Shown piece by piece: positions 1 through 6,379 of a stretch of 9,089 bases of DNA; position 1 is the first letter of the stretch; every line of letters begins with the position of its first letter. The translations under genes were made by a program, and so were the position numbers. The stretch lies in contig DAOWIT010000103.1 in NCBI GenBank assembly GCA_030640765.1, positions 1 through 9,089 on the forward strand, read 5' to 3'. The stretch comes from Candidatus Latescibacterota bacterium (GTDB lineage: Bacteria; Latescibacterota; MVCY01). Below the pieces are notes generated by a model. The model was not told the origin of the DNA, searched no databases, and saw nothing but the letters and a program-made list of their open reading frames with translations.

Positions 1-90
1 CCAAAATGTTTCAACTGTCCAGCATTTTTTCGGACCGGCCTTCAAAATGGAATCCACAGCGCAGCGAAGCCGCAACCCAAGAAAGCAACC

Positions 91-117
91 GCGGATTGCG
101 TGGATTTCACGGATTCC
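91..117. repeat. Three tandem degenerate 9-mers around GGATT
   Basis: Three consecutive 9-base units, gcggattgc, gtggatttc and acggattcc, share the core GGATT at a fixed 9-base period and a C at position nine. The array is short and imperfect. It may be part of a dispersed intergenic repeat family, but one copy cannot show that. Confidence 0.4.
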
Positions 118-124
118 AAAACAT

Positions 125-148
125 AAACCTCGTCAAAAAACGATGTTT
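125..148 (-). other. Weak hairpin downstream of the last gene
   Basis: Arms aaacctcg (125-132) and cgatgttt (141-148) pair at 7 of 8 positions around an 8-base loop, tcaaaaaa. Read on the minus strand the loop is T-rich, but no T-run follows the stem. It lies 41 nt past the epimerase stop codon. It could help end or protect the transcript, but it is not a canonical intrinsic terminator. Confidence 0.25.
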
Positions 149-188
149 GGCGGTTTGTAGTACAGGGGGGATAACAAATTTGCGGCCT

Positions 189-973
189 TTACATCCATTC
201 TCTCAGGTATTCCGCCGTTTTAGGCAAGTCCACCTCTGGGTCGCCGGGTATGCCGCATTCCAGGGCCATATACTTATCTAAACCGGCTTCCCTCAAAGCC
301 TGAAACCCTGCTTTGAAGTCGGTGTGGCCCCAGCCAGGCAGAAGCCGGTTGCTGTCGGCCAAGTGAACATGCCAGATCAGCTCACCAGCCTCCCGAATCG
401 CCTGGGGAATATTCGCCTCCTCAATACTCATATGGAAAAAGTCGGCCATTATCCTAAGCCCCGGGCTGTTTATCTTTCTGACTATCTCAACGGCCTGCTC
501 TAAGCGATTGACAAAATGGGTCTCATAGCGATTAAGGGGCTCCAGCAGGATCACCGAACCAACCTTTTCGGCGTGGAGGGAGAGTTCCTCCAAAAGCTGA
601 AGCAGAAGTTCTCGTTCTAACTCAACAGCATCCTGGTAAGGTGAGAGGTCTGGCAATTGAGGCTTGCCAAAGATAGGCACTACAATCAATCCCACTGCTC
701 CGATGTCGGCAGAGACCTGCAACAACTCTTTGATATCCCTCACCGCTAGTAAGCGATCCTGGGGTTCTGGGCTCAACAGGTATCCCGGTACCCAGCGCAG
801 ATGGAACTGGCTTTTACCTTGCCTTTGGCAGTAAGCCTGGCTATTTCCCGCCTCCTCTGGGCCAGTCCACTGCCGCCGAATTCCATCCCTTCAAACCCAT
901 ACTGCTCTGACCGGGCAAGTTTCTCCTCTAAAGTTTTTCCCGGCACCATTCCTTCCTGACAAGACAGTTTCAC
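189..973 (-). pseudogene. Sugar isomerase/epimerase (TIM barrel), frameshifted
   Basis: This encodes a protein of the AP_endonuc_2 (xylose isomerase-like TIM barrel) superfamily, split over two frames: GTG start at 973 to TGA at 773-775, then an open frame to TAA at 189-191. Restoring one G in the GGG at 784-786 joins them as AGYR-GYLLSPEPQDR and gives a normal-length protein of 261 residues. In the joined numbering the metal ligands would be E145 (LLEPLNRYE), D178 (MADFFH), H204 (HVHLADSNR) and E239 (ALECG). Their spacing of 33, 26 and 35 is the same as in D-tagatose/D-psicose 3-epimerases. The partner residues E151, H181 and R210 are also there. It is therefore probably a cytoplasmic, metal-dependent ketose epimerase or isomerase; the substrate is unknown. 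The GTG start is supported by a strong ribosome site. The 115-nt gap upstream may separate it from the operon. The break may be a sequencing or assembly error, since the rest of the protein shows no decay. Confidence 0.85.
784..786 (-). other. Probable 1-base deletion in a G run (frameshift site)
   Basis: On the minus strand the sequence reads CGGGATACCTGTTGAGC. The upstream frame gives R-D-T-C-stop, while adding one G (CGG GGA TAC CTG TTG) gives R-G-Y-L-L and runs straight into the downstream frame. The upstream TGA (775-773) overlaps a TTG (776-774), so reinitiation is possible in principle, but no ribosome site precedes the TTG. Confidence 0.75.
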
Positions 974-978
974 CTTTT

Positions 979-987
979 CCTCCCTCC
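979..987 (-). promoter_or_regulatory. Ribosome binding site deciding the GTG start of the epimerase
   Basis: The minus strand reads GGAGGGAGG, giving a GGAGG either 5 or 9 nt before the GTG at 973. This strong site decides for the GTG start, whose product begins MKLSCQEGM, the usual beginning of this family. Confidence 0.8.
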
Positions 988-1023
988 AATTTATTTGATT
1001 ATCTGGTAACTGGTGAGCAGTCA

Positions 1024-1046
1024 GTTGTGAGTTAGCTACTCACAAC
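1024..1046. repeat. Perfect 9-bp inverted repeat between genes
   Basis: Arms gttgtgagt (1024-1032) and actcacaac (1038-1046) are perfect complements around the 5-base loop tagct. The repeat lies 42 nt past the stop of the helix-hairpin-helix gene and 51 nt before the epimerase start. No T-run follows on either strand, so it is not a plain terminator. It could be an RNA hairpin at the transcript end or an operator. The TGTGA/TCACA half-sites recall CRP-family sites, but their 9-base spacing differs from the usual 6. Confidence 0.6.
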
Positions 1047-1075
1047 ATCTGTAAACTATTGATTAATGACAGATG
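1046..1075. repeat. Second inverted repeat, 7-bp arms
   Basis: Arms catctgt (1046-1052) and acagatg (1069-1075) flank a 16-base AT-rich loop. It abuts the first repeat, sharing base 1046. Together they would make two tandem hairpins just after the stop of the helix-hairpin-helix gene (TAA at 1089-1091). Confidence 0.45.
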
Positions 1076-1088
1076 ACTAATAACTTTT

Positions 1089-2945
1089 TCACTTAATCTT
1101 TAGATCAAGCTGGAGCGAGAACTCGCATTTTTTACCCTTTTGGGTCTTCTGCCACCGGTATTTTGCCGAGAGTTTCCCCCAGCTCATTTTTTGGGCTACA
1201 AACAGATACCATTTCACTCCTTTGCCATAGATAAACCTGGAAAAGGCCGCTCCCGGATGATCGGTTTCAAATTCATAAATTCTTGAATCATAGGAATTTG
1301 TCTTAAAAGTGGTTAAACGCCCACAGATAATTGAAGAACGTAAAAGGCTGATGCGAAAGTCTAAGAAGGCAGAGAGCCCCTGCTCACGGCGGAAGTCTTC
1401 AAAGTTCAGGAAGACTATCTCTGCCCTACTCCTTAATCGCCATCTTTTATCCGGGCTCCAGCTCGCATCCAGGCGTATTCGGTTGTTCCGCCGTCCCAGG
1501 GCCTCTTTAAACCGCTGATTGTATTTAGACCGGAGATCAAGAAGAATATCAGCCTGGCGGGAAAATTCGTGAGCCACCACCAATCCCCATTTGTCTCCGC
1601 GAGTTGGTACCGGTTCGTGATATCTTCGGTAGGGATATCGGTATTGATCTACATAGAACAACAGGTCTGTGTTTTTAGTGGGTGAACAGACCAGCGAGGC
1701 AAACAGGCCGGTCTCATTGTACAGTTTCCCCGAGGCAGAGAAGGCGGAGCCGTGGAAGCTGTGGAAGTCGCGGCTGTAGCTTCGGGCTAAGGCTGAAACC
1801 TTCACCTCGGCAATCTTAGAGGTAGTTCCAATGAGAACTGCTTTACCCCCACCACTGCAGGAGGCCGCCTCGCCATAAAGATTCAGGTTCGGCCAGATGA
1901 TATCCCAGTCTATTCCCCAAACGGAGTTCTTAGACCCAGTAAAGGTATACCTTTTTCTCTCCAAGTCGTAGTTATGAAAGGGGGGATTGAAGGAAGAGAA
2001 GGCAAAGCTGGCTCCGAGTTTCAGGTTCTTTCGGGCACCGTACAAAAATCTACCGCCTGTCAGTTTTTCGGAAAGCAGGTCCTTTTTAGCCCTCTCTGAA
2101 GCTTTAACATGATATCCACTGGTAAGCAGCGTCTTTACTGTGCCATCTTCGTTTAAGCTGGCATCGAACCTGCTCTGGGAGAAAAACAGTGCCCATTGGG
2201 TAGCCTTGAAAGACTTTTTCAGAAAAACCCCCCGCAAGACACCGTTCTCTACACTGGAACGGTAGCCAACAGAAGAGCTGTCTTTTTTCTTAGGCGACCT
2301 GGGATCGCTTATTGAGTAGCTCCAGCGGCTGAAGACCAATCCCTGGGCAAACCCAGGCCGAAAATCTCCTGCCACCACCTGATCAATTCCAGCTATTCGT
2401 TCAACCTGAAGGTAACCGGTCCTAAAATCGGCTAAGTCTCTTTCATCTGAATCTTTCTCCACCAACAGACCAAGTTCGTACTTATCGGCCGCTGAGAGAC
2501 TTAGTCTCTGGTAGAGAGTCAGAGAGTGCGGTAGCAGTTCTCCCTGTAACCTATTTTTCTGTTTGACCCGCAGACGCTCTTTTAAAGTTAAGGGCAGAGG
2601 TCGGTGTATAATAACATAAGGGCGCAGGCTCTCAATTAGCTCTCTATCAAGACCCTTTATCCGAGAAAGCTCGTCTTTGCTCTCAAACGGGCCGTGCCTT
2701 CGGCGGAAGTTGACGATCGCCTGTGCCTCTTTCTCTGAAAGCCAGGGGATAGCCAATAGGTCAGATACTCCTGCCCGATTCAGATCAACGGGATTAATCT
2801 CTAAGTCGGCAAGCAGCTCTGAATAATCGCCCTCGGAGTCTAAGAAGGCTTCTGTAGGGAGGGAAACCTCCGCCTGGCTAAGGCTGGAGATGAAGAGAGA
2901 TAGAATCAAAACGAAGAGAAACGCAAGGAAGCCGTATCTTATCAT
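1089..2945 (-). CDS. Secreted helix-hairpin-helix protein with probable outer-membrane beta-barrel
   Basis: The 618-residue product starts with a clear signal peptide (residues 1-25, cleavage likely after SLSQA). A ComEA-like helix-hairpin-helix repeat follows at about 48-113: INPVDLNRAG, a hairpin at LLAIPWLSEKEAQAIVNFR, then GPFESKDELSRIKGLD and LRPYVII. In ComEA this domain binds double-stranded DNA outside the cytoplasmic membrane. The rest, about 115-618, is rich in alternating polar and aromatic strands, and the last residues (EFSLQLDLKIK) look like a closing strand. It resembles the large helix-hairpin-helix plus barrel proteins of the Bacteroidota/FCB side, whose function I do not know. 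I infer a periplasmic HhH domain on an outer-membrane barrel. The ATG sits 15 nt after the upstream stop and has no Shine-Dalgarno site (TTTGTCCCCCA precedes it), so translation probably depends on coupling. No other in-frame start exists before the TAG. DNA binding here is not shown; the domain may only serve protein contacts. Confidence 0.8.
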   Translation of the reverse strand: MIRYGFLAFLFVLILSLFISSLSQAEVSLPTEAFLDSEGDYSELLADLEINPVDLNRAGVSDLLAIPWLSEKEAQAIVNFRRRHGPFESKDELSRIKGLDRELIESLRPYVIIHRPLPLTLKERLRVKQKNRLQGELLPHSLTLYQRLSLSAADKYELGLLVEKDSDERDLADFRTGYLQVERIAGIDQVVAGDFRPGFAQGLVFSRWSYSISDPRSPKKKDSSSVGYRSSVENGVLRGVFLKKSFKATQWALFFSQSRFDASLNEDGTVKTLLTSGYHVKASERAKKDLLSEKLTGGRFLYGARKNLKLGASFAFSSFNPPFHNYDLERKRYTFTGSKNSVWGIDWDIIWPNLNLYGEAASCSGGGKAVLIGTTSKIAEVKVSALARSYSRDFHSFHGSAFSASGKLYNETGLFASLVCSPTKNTDLLFYVDQYRYPYRRYHEPVPTRGDKWGLVVAHEFSRQADILLDLRSKYNQRFKEALGRRNNRIRLDASWSPDKRWRLRSRAEIVFLNFEDFRREQGLSAFLDFRISLLRSSIICGRLTTFKTNSYDSRIYEFETDHPGAAFSRFIYGKGVKWYLFVAQKMSWGKLSAKYRWQKTQKGKKCEFSLQLDLKIK

Positions 2946-2960
2946 TGGGGGACAAACTGG

Positions 2961-4643
2961 CTATCGGAGAAGAGCTTTTTTGACAATCCTGTCTCCATGA
3001 ATGGTGAGCAGAAACACGCTTTGGTTAGTTCTCTGACGGAAGGAGATCTCTCCGGATGCCCCTTGGAATTCCCAAATTTTGTCCAGTGCCTGACAGAGTT
3101 CTTCTCTGGTTCGGGCCCCTTTTTGCCAAGCCTGTAGAATTAAATTGGCAGCGTCATATCCGAAGGTAGCCACCTTAGTGGGATTCCTGCCGTATTCTTG
3201 CCTGAACTGATCGACGAATCTCCGGACAGAGGGGAAATCGTTCTGCTCAAAGTATTCGGCTACAAAGATCGCACCTTTCACATAGTCACCCCCCAGTTGG
3301 AGAACTTCTGGGGAGTTCCAACCGCTTCCACCCAAGAGCTGGGTTTCAATCCGCCAGAAGGCAACCTGAGAGGCGATAAGAGCAATCTCCTGGGGAGCTC
3401 CCACCACTAAGAATCCCTCAATGGTGGTTAACGGAACCAGTGTCTCGGTTGTATCCTGCATAGCCAGTATCGATTCCAACGAGTCAGGGGGAAGCAATTC
3501 CAGACCAGCTTCCCTCACCTTTTGCAATTGGGCCCCGAAATCTGTTGTCCCGGTGGCGTACCACTCCTGGAGCACTATTCTTCCACCCAACATTTCTGTC
3601 CGTTGGACAAAATTCTCTGACATCTGCTGGCCACGAGAATTTAAAGGGGCTAATACTGCCAGAGTCTTAAAGCCCAAGTCCTCCACCGCATACTCGGCTA
3701 TCCGCTCTGCCTGGACTCGAGGAGTAGTATTTAACTGGAAGATATACTCTCCAATGGTGGTCAGCCTGTCCTGGTTTGCGGTAGGGGCAATTAGAGGGAT
3801 TTTTGCGCAGTTCGCCACTGCGGCAGCAGCCACTGTCGGCAGGCTGAAGACGGGTCCTACTACTGCCAGTAAATTCTTATACTCTGCCAATCTCTGGATG
3901 GCCTTGACTGCTCCAATAGTACTGCTCTTGGTGTCTTCAATTGTTAGAGTGAGCTCGGATGGGTTCTCTGCATCCCGCAAGGCCAACTTCGCTCCATCTA
4001 ACAGGTCTTGTCCAAAGGTACTATCTGGCCCGGAAATAGGGCAAAGAAGACCTATAGCTGGAAGTGCAGGAGAAATAGGCTCTACTTTAGGTACATAAGT
4101 TTTAACAAGATCCCTGCGCTGAAGTTCTCCGACCTGTAAAGGCGAAAGTCTGGTTTCGACAATCCGGTCGATTATCTTCTGGGCCTTTTGCTTCAGCCTG
4201 CTGTCGCCTTTGTTTCCAACAACCTTTGCATATTCCTCTACTGCATCCAGATATTTCCCTTGCCGAAAGCGGCACCCACCAATGAGGTAGACGGCATAAG
4301 GGGAGTATCGAGTTCTGGGATAAGTCTCCAGCAATTTCTGAGCTGCCTGGATTGCCTGTCCATATCCAGCCAGTTTATAAAGGGTTTTGGCTACCATAAG
4401 CTGTGCTGCGGAAGATCGTTGGTTAGAAGAGAATTGTAGAATTCCCTGGAAATCATCCAGTGCAGCCTGGAAATCGCCTATTTTATAGCTTTCTACTCCC
4501 TGGACAAAAAGAGTCTCTGCCCGAGAGTTAAAAGCCTCGCCACTACAATAGGCAGCACAAGAAATTAGCATAATAGCCGAGAAAACAGTCAGCCACAGTT
4601 TAGACAACCGATATCTTTCCATCTCTTCACCAGCCTTCTTCAC
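2961..4643 (-). CDS. TPR plus periplasmic binding protein fusion, probable lipoprotein (LpoA-like architecture)
   Basis: The 560-residue product has a hydrophobic N-terminal segment (16-28) with a lipobox-like LISC, which would make Cys29 the lipidated residue. Cleavage by signal peptidase I a little later is the alternative. About three TPR-like repeats follow (roughly 42-145, with GDFQAALDDFQ, GYGQAIQAAQKLLETYP and GKYLDAVEEYAK). Residues 195-558 form a type 1 periplasmic-binding fold of the Leu/Ile/Val family: IGLLCPISGPDSTFGQDLLDGAKLAL, then AVVGPVFSLPT and the KIPLIAPTAN strand. No permease or ATPase genes are nearby, so uptake of an amino acid is unlikely. The domain order matches LpoA, the outer-membrane activator of penicillin-binding proteins, though the TPR part here is shorter. 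The role is therefore an inference: an envelope sensor or scaffold. GTG 4643 is chosen over ATG 4622 because AGGAGG lies 8 nt before it. It starts 2 nt after the methyltransferase stop, so the two are probably coupled. Confidence 0.85.
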   Translation of the reverse strand: MKKAGEEMERYRLSKLWLTVFSAIMLISCAAYCSGEAFNSRAETLFVQGVESYKIGDFQAALDDFQGILQFSSNQRSSAAQLMVAKTLYKLAGYGQAIQAAQKLLETYPRTRYSPYAVYLIGGCRFRQGKYLDAVEEYAKVVGNKGDSRLKQKAQKIIDRIVETRLSPLQVGELQRRDLVKTYVPKVEPISPALPAIGLLCPISGPDSTFGQDLLDGAKLALRDAENPSELTLTIEDTKSSTIGAVKAIQRLAEYKNLLAVVGPVFSLPTVAAAAVANCAKIPLIAPTANQDRLTTIGEYIFQLNTTPRVQAERIAEYAVEDLGFKTLAVLAPLNSRGQQMSENFVQRTEMLGGRIVLQEWYATGTTDFGAQLQKVREAGLELLPPDSLESILAMQDTTETLVPLTTIEGFLVVGAPQEIALIASQVAFWRIETQLLGGSGWNSPEVLQLGGDYVKGAIFVAEYFEQNDFPSVRRFVDQFRQEYGRNPTKVATFGYDAANLILQAWQKGARTREELCQALDKIWEFQGASGEISFRQRTNQSVFLLTIHGDRIVKKALLR

Positions 4644-4645
4644 AG

Positions 4646-5323
4646 CTACAGCCTCCTTTTACATACTATGCAAATCTCAGTATATCCGCTCCTCAGAAAG
4701 GATTTTTCCATAATAGCAGGCATTGTGATGTCAAGTAGCTTCATTACAACCCCATTAATACTGAACGGATCGATACCAGTTGTTTCTACCGGCAGGAATC
4801 CATTGTTAATGAACAGTGTGTTCAGATTACGATAAGTATATGATTTTTCGTAACCATGCTGCCACAAACCAAAGTGAATTAATTGGTACAGCTTCCACAG
4901 CGAGAACCTCGCCGGCACAAAGGTGATCAAGTACCCATCCTTTTTTAGAATCCTCTTCGTCTCTTTCAGAAAGGGAGTTTCGTCCTGGAAGTGTTCCATT
5001 AGTCCAGCGCTGAAAACAAGGTCAAAACTGTCCTGGGGGAAAGGGATATTTCTACAATCGGCTACAATGCCGTCGGAAATCTCCCGCCTTACCAAGTTCA
5101 CGGCAACAGGGCTGTTATCTAAGGCATAACATCTCACATCCCCTCTTTTTTTCTTCAATAATCTGATATTAGAACCATAACCACATCCTATTTCAATGAC
5201 TTGCTTTTCCGATAAAACTATTTTGTCTAAATAAGCATTTATTATCTTATCTCTCTGGAGAACAAGCCATCCCTCTGCCTTAGACAGTGAATATCTTTTC
5301 CAATACTGGTTCCATTCGATCAT
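4646..5323 (-). CDS. Class I SAM-dependent methyltransferase
   Basis: The 225-residue product is a Rossmann-fold methyltransferase of the Methyltransf_11 type. Motif I is VIEIGCGYGS (42-51), which binds S-adenosylmethionine. The acidic residue after strand 2 is in YALDNS (66-71), followed by ADCRNIPFPQDSFDLVFSAGLMEHF (about 88-112) and the strand 5 region ILKKDGYLITFVP. The C-terminal part (about 140-225) is the variable acceptor side and gives no substrate. No signal peptide or membrane segment is seen, so it acts in the cytoplasm. Its place between a flippase-like protein and a glycosyltransferase suggests methylation of a glycan, lipid carrier or polar lipid. The ATG is preceded by AAGGA 13 nt away, overlapping the stop of the upstream gene; this spacing is long, so coupling probably helps. 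Confidence 0.9.
   Translation of the reverse strand: MIEWNQYWKRYSLSKAEGWLVLQRDKIINAYLDKIVLSEKQVIEIGCGYGSNIRLLKKKRGDVRCYALDNSPVAVNLVRREISDGIVADCRNIPFPQDSFDLVFSAGLMEHFQDETPFLKETKRILKKDGYLITFVPARFSLWKLYQLIHFGLWQHGYEKSYTYRNLNTLFINNGFLPVETTGIDPFSINGVVMKLLDITMPAIMEKSFLRSGYTEICIVCKRRL
4652..4657 (-). promoter_or_regulatory. Ribosome binding site for the TPR/binding-protein gene
   Basis: AGGAGG on the minus strand lies inside the last codons of the methyltransferase gene and 8 nt before the GTG at 4643. It favours that start over the in-frame ATG at 4622. Confidence 0.75.
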
Positions 5324-5340
5324 ATTCTGCTAAAAATCCT

Positions 5341-6351
5341 TCAAAAGAGCCCGTCAGAGGAATCTGGATTTGCTTGCTCCAGTAGAACCCCTGGTTGGCG
5401 TAATGCCTTTCTATCCTCCACTGTTTGAGCTGCAAACAGCACTCCCCCGATAAGGCTGACGGCAATACCTACAGCGTAAATCATTAATGACAACGAGAGG
5501 GCTTCGCAACTATCTCTGCCAACCCTGGATAGCAAAAACACATATCCTGCCTCCCGTATTCCAACCCCATTTACAGAGAGAGGAAACATACTTATAAGTC
5601 CAATTACCGGGACGAACAGAACGAAGTCAAGGACAGATAGCTCCAATCCAAGGGCTTGGCTCACAGAATAGCTGAACACCACAAAGAACAGTTGAGCACA
5701 GATAGAGATGACAAAAACCTTCGCCAACGCTCCAGGATAGTGACGGTAGAGGTTTACCGATTCAGAGAAACGGACTAACCTCTTCCCTATTCCCATTGTC
5801 TTTATCTTTTCTAAGACATTTGTGAGGTAGAGAAAGAACCGCTGGTTAAAAAAAATGAGCAGCAAAAATAGCAGCAGGAGGAGAACCAGAAAGCTCAATA
5901 TTAAAACATAGTGGCCATCCATCCCTGGGGCTATGAATGTCAATGAGAATAAAAACATACAAGTGATAGCCGAAAACCCCACTAATCGCTCAGTGAAGAC
6001 AGAGGCCAGGGAGACAGCTCCTTTTCCACTCTGCTTGGCAGTGCCGTAAGCCCGGTAAAGGTCACCTCCTACACTTGTGGGAAGAAAGTTATTGAAGAAA
6101 AAACCAATAAAATACAGCGACACAAGTTTTTTGAAGGGGAGGGTAACCTTTTGCGCCTGCAGTAAAATGTGCCAACGGCAAGAGATTATAAAAACTGTGG
6201 AGACATAGATTAGAAAGGCAGTTAATAAGAAAAATAAATTGGAGGAACCTACTATGGAAAGGATTGCCTTAACATCGGTTTTGGAGATCAGAAAGGCAAG
6301 TAAGGAGATGCTTACCAGCACCTGAAGTGCCTTTAGAGATTTTCTTTTCAT
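5341..6351 (-). CDS. Flippase-like membrane protein, LPG synthase transmembrane family
   Basis: This is an integral membrane protein of 336 residues from the family of the lysylphosphatidylglycerol synthase transmembrane domain (also called UPF0104 or AglD-like). The typical signatures are FNNFLPTSVGGDLYRAY (about residues 86-102), a following ASVFTERLVG segment, and PLSVNGVGIREAGYVFLL (about 257-274). There are seven to eight hydrophobic segments, for example near residues 11-24, 37-57, 76-86, 124-140, 148-168, 212-233 and 242-258. The catalytic aminoacyl-transfer domain of MprF is absent, so it cannot be a full LPG synthase. Members that stand alone like this often sit beside glycosyltransferases and are taken to move or handle lipid-linked substrates. 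ATG 6351 is chosen because GGA lies 7 nt before it; a TTG at 6369 in the same frame has no ribosome site. The gene is 28 nt behind the glycosyltransferase and 17 nt before the methyltransferase. Confidence 0.88.
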   Translation of the reverse strand: MKRKSLKALQVLVSISLLAFLISKTDVKAILSIVGSSNLFFLLTAFLIYVSTVFIISCRWHILLQAQKVTLPFKKLVSLYFIGFFFNNFLPTSVGGDLYRAYGTAKQSGKGAVSLASVFTERLVGFSAITCMFLFSLTFIAPGMDGHYVLILSFLVLLLLLFLLLIFFNQRFFLYLTNVLEKIKTMGIGKRLVRFSESVNLYRHYPGALAKVFVISICAQLFFVVFSYSVSQALGLELSVLDFVLFVPVIGLISMFPLSVNGVGIREAGYVFLLSRVGRDSCEALSLSLMIYAVGIAVSLIGGVLFAAQTVEDRKALRQPGVLLEQANPDSSDGLF

Positions 6352-6358
6352 TATGTAT

Positions 6359-6361
6359 TCC
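6359..6361 (-). promoter_or_regulatory. Minimal ribosome site supporting the ATG start at 6351
   Basis: The minus strand reads TTTTGGAATACATAATG. The GGA core lies 7 nt before the ATG and decides this start over the TTG at 6369. It is weak, so the call is tentative. Confidence 0.4.
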
Positions 6362-6379
6362 AAAAGCAAGTAGTATCTG

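Larger units (their letters stand above)
1..188. other. Non-coding region downstream of the sugar epimerase
   Basis: This is the stretch after the TAA stop (191-189) of the last minus-strand gene. I see no convincing gene in it. An open frame on the plus strand starting at base 6 runs into the 3' end of the epimerase in antisense and resembles no family I know. The region holds a short tandem 9-mer array (91-117) and an imperfect inverted repeat with an A-rich loop (125-148). An 8-bp inverted pair (48-55 with 111-118) also spans it. There is no clear GC-rich hairpin followed by a T-run on the minus strand, so the end of the transcript is not visible as a canonical intrinsic terminator. Confidence 0.6.

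Noticed and set aside
6..281. A 91-codon plus-strand frame at the left end
   Set aside because: It runs through the tandem repeat and into the epimerase 3' end in antisense; the composition is unlike a protein and no ribosome site is visible in the five bases before it.
773..776. Programmed frameshift or reinitiation joining the two epimerase pieces
   Set aside because: There is no slippery heptamer and no ribosome site before the TTG; a missing G in the nearby run explains the break more simply.
998..1003. GATAAT on the minus strand as a -10 box for the epimerase
   Set aside because: No -35 element is found at 16-19 nt and there is no extended -10, so one hexamer is not enough to call a promoter.
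1024..1046. Inverted repeat read as a lac- or CRP-type operator or as an intrinsic terminator
   Set aside because: The half-sites TGTGA/TCACA are 9 bases apart, not 6, the spacing is wrong for a LacI site, and no T-run follows the stem.
3421..4098. A 225-codon open frame on the plus strand opposite the TPR/binding-protein gene
   Set aside because: It is fully antisense to a gene with clear domains, and its translation shows no recognisable motif or plausible domain pattern.
2961..4643. Amino-acid ABC transporter binding protein
   Set aside because: No permease or ATPase gene is adjacent, and the N-terminal TPR region is not part of transporter binding proteins of the LivJ type.
5280..5465. 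A 61-codon minus-strand frame across the junction of the flippase-like and methyltransferase genes
   Set aside because: It overlaps the ends of two well-supported genes in another frame and matches no family.
5341..6351. Full lysylphosphatidylglycerol synthase (MprF)
   Set aside because: Only the transmembrane part is present; the C-terminal aminoacyl-transfer domain is missing.
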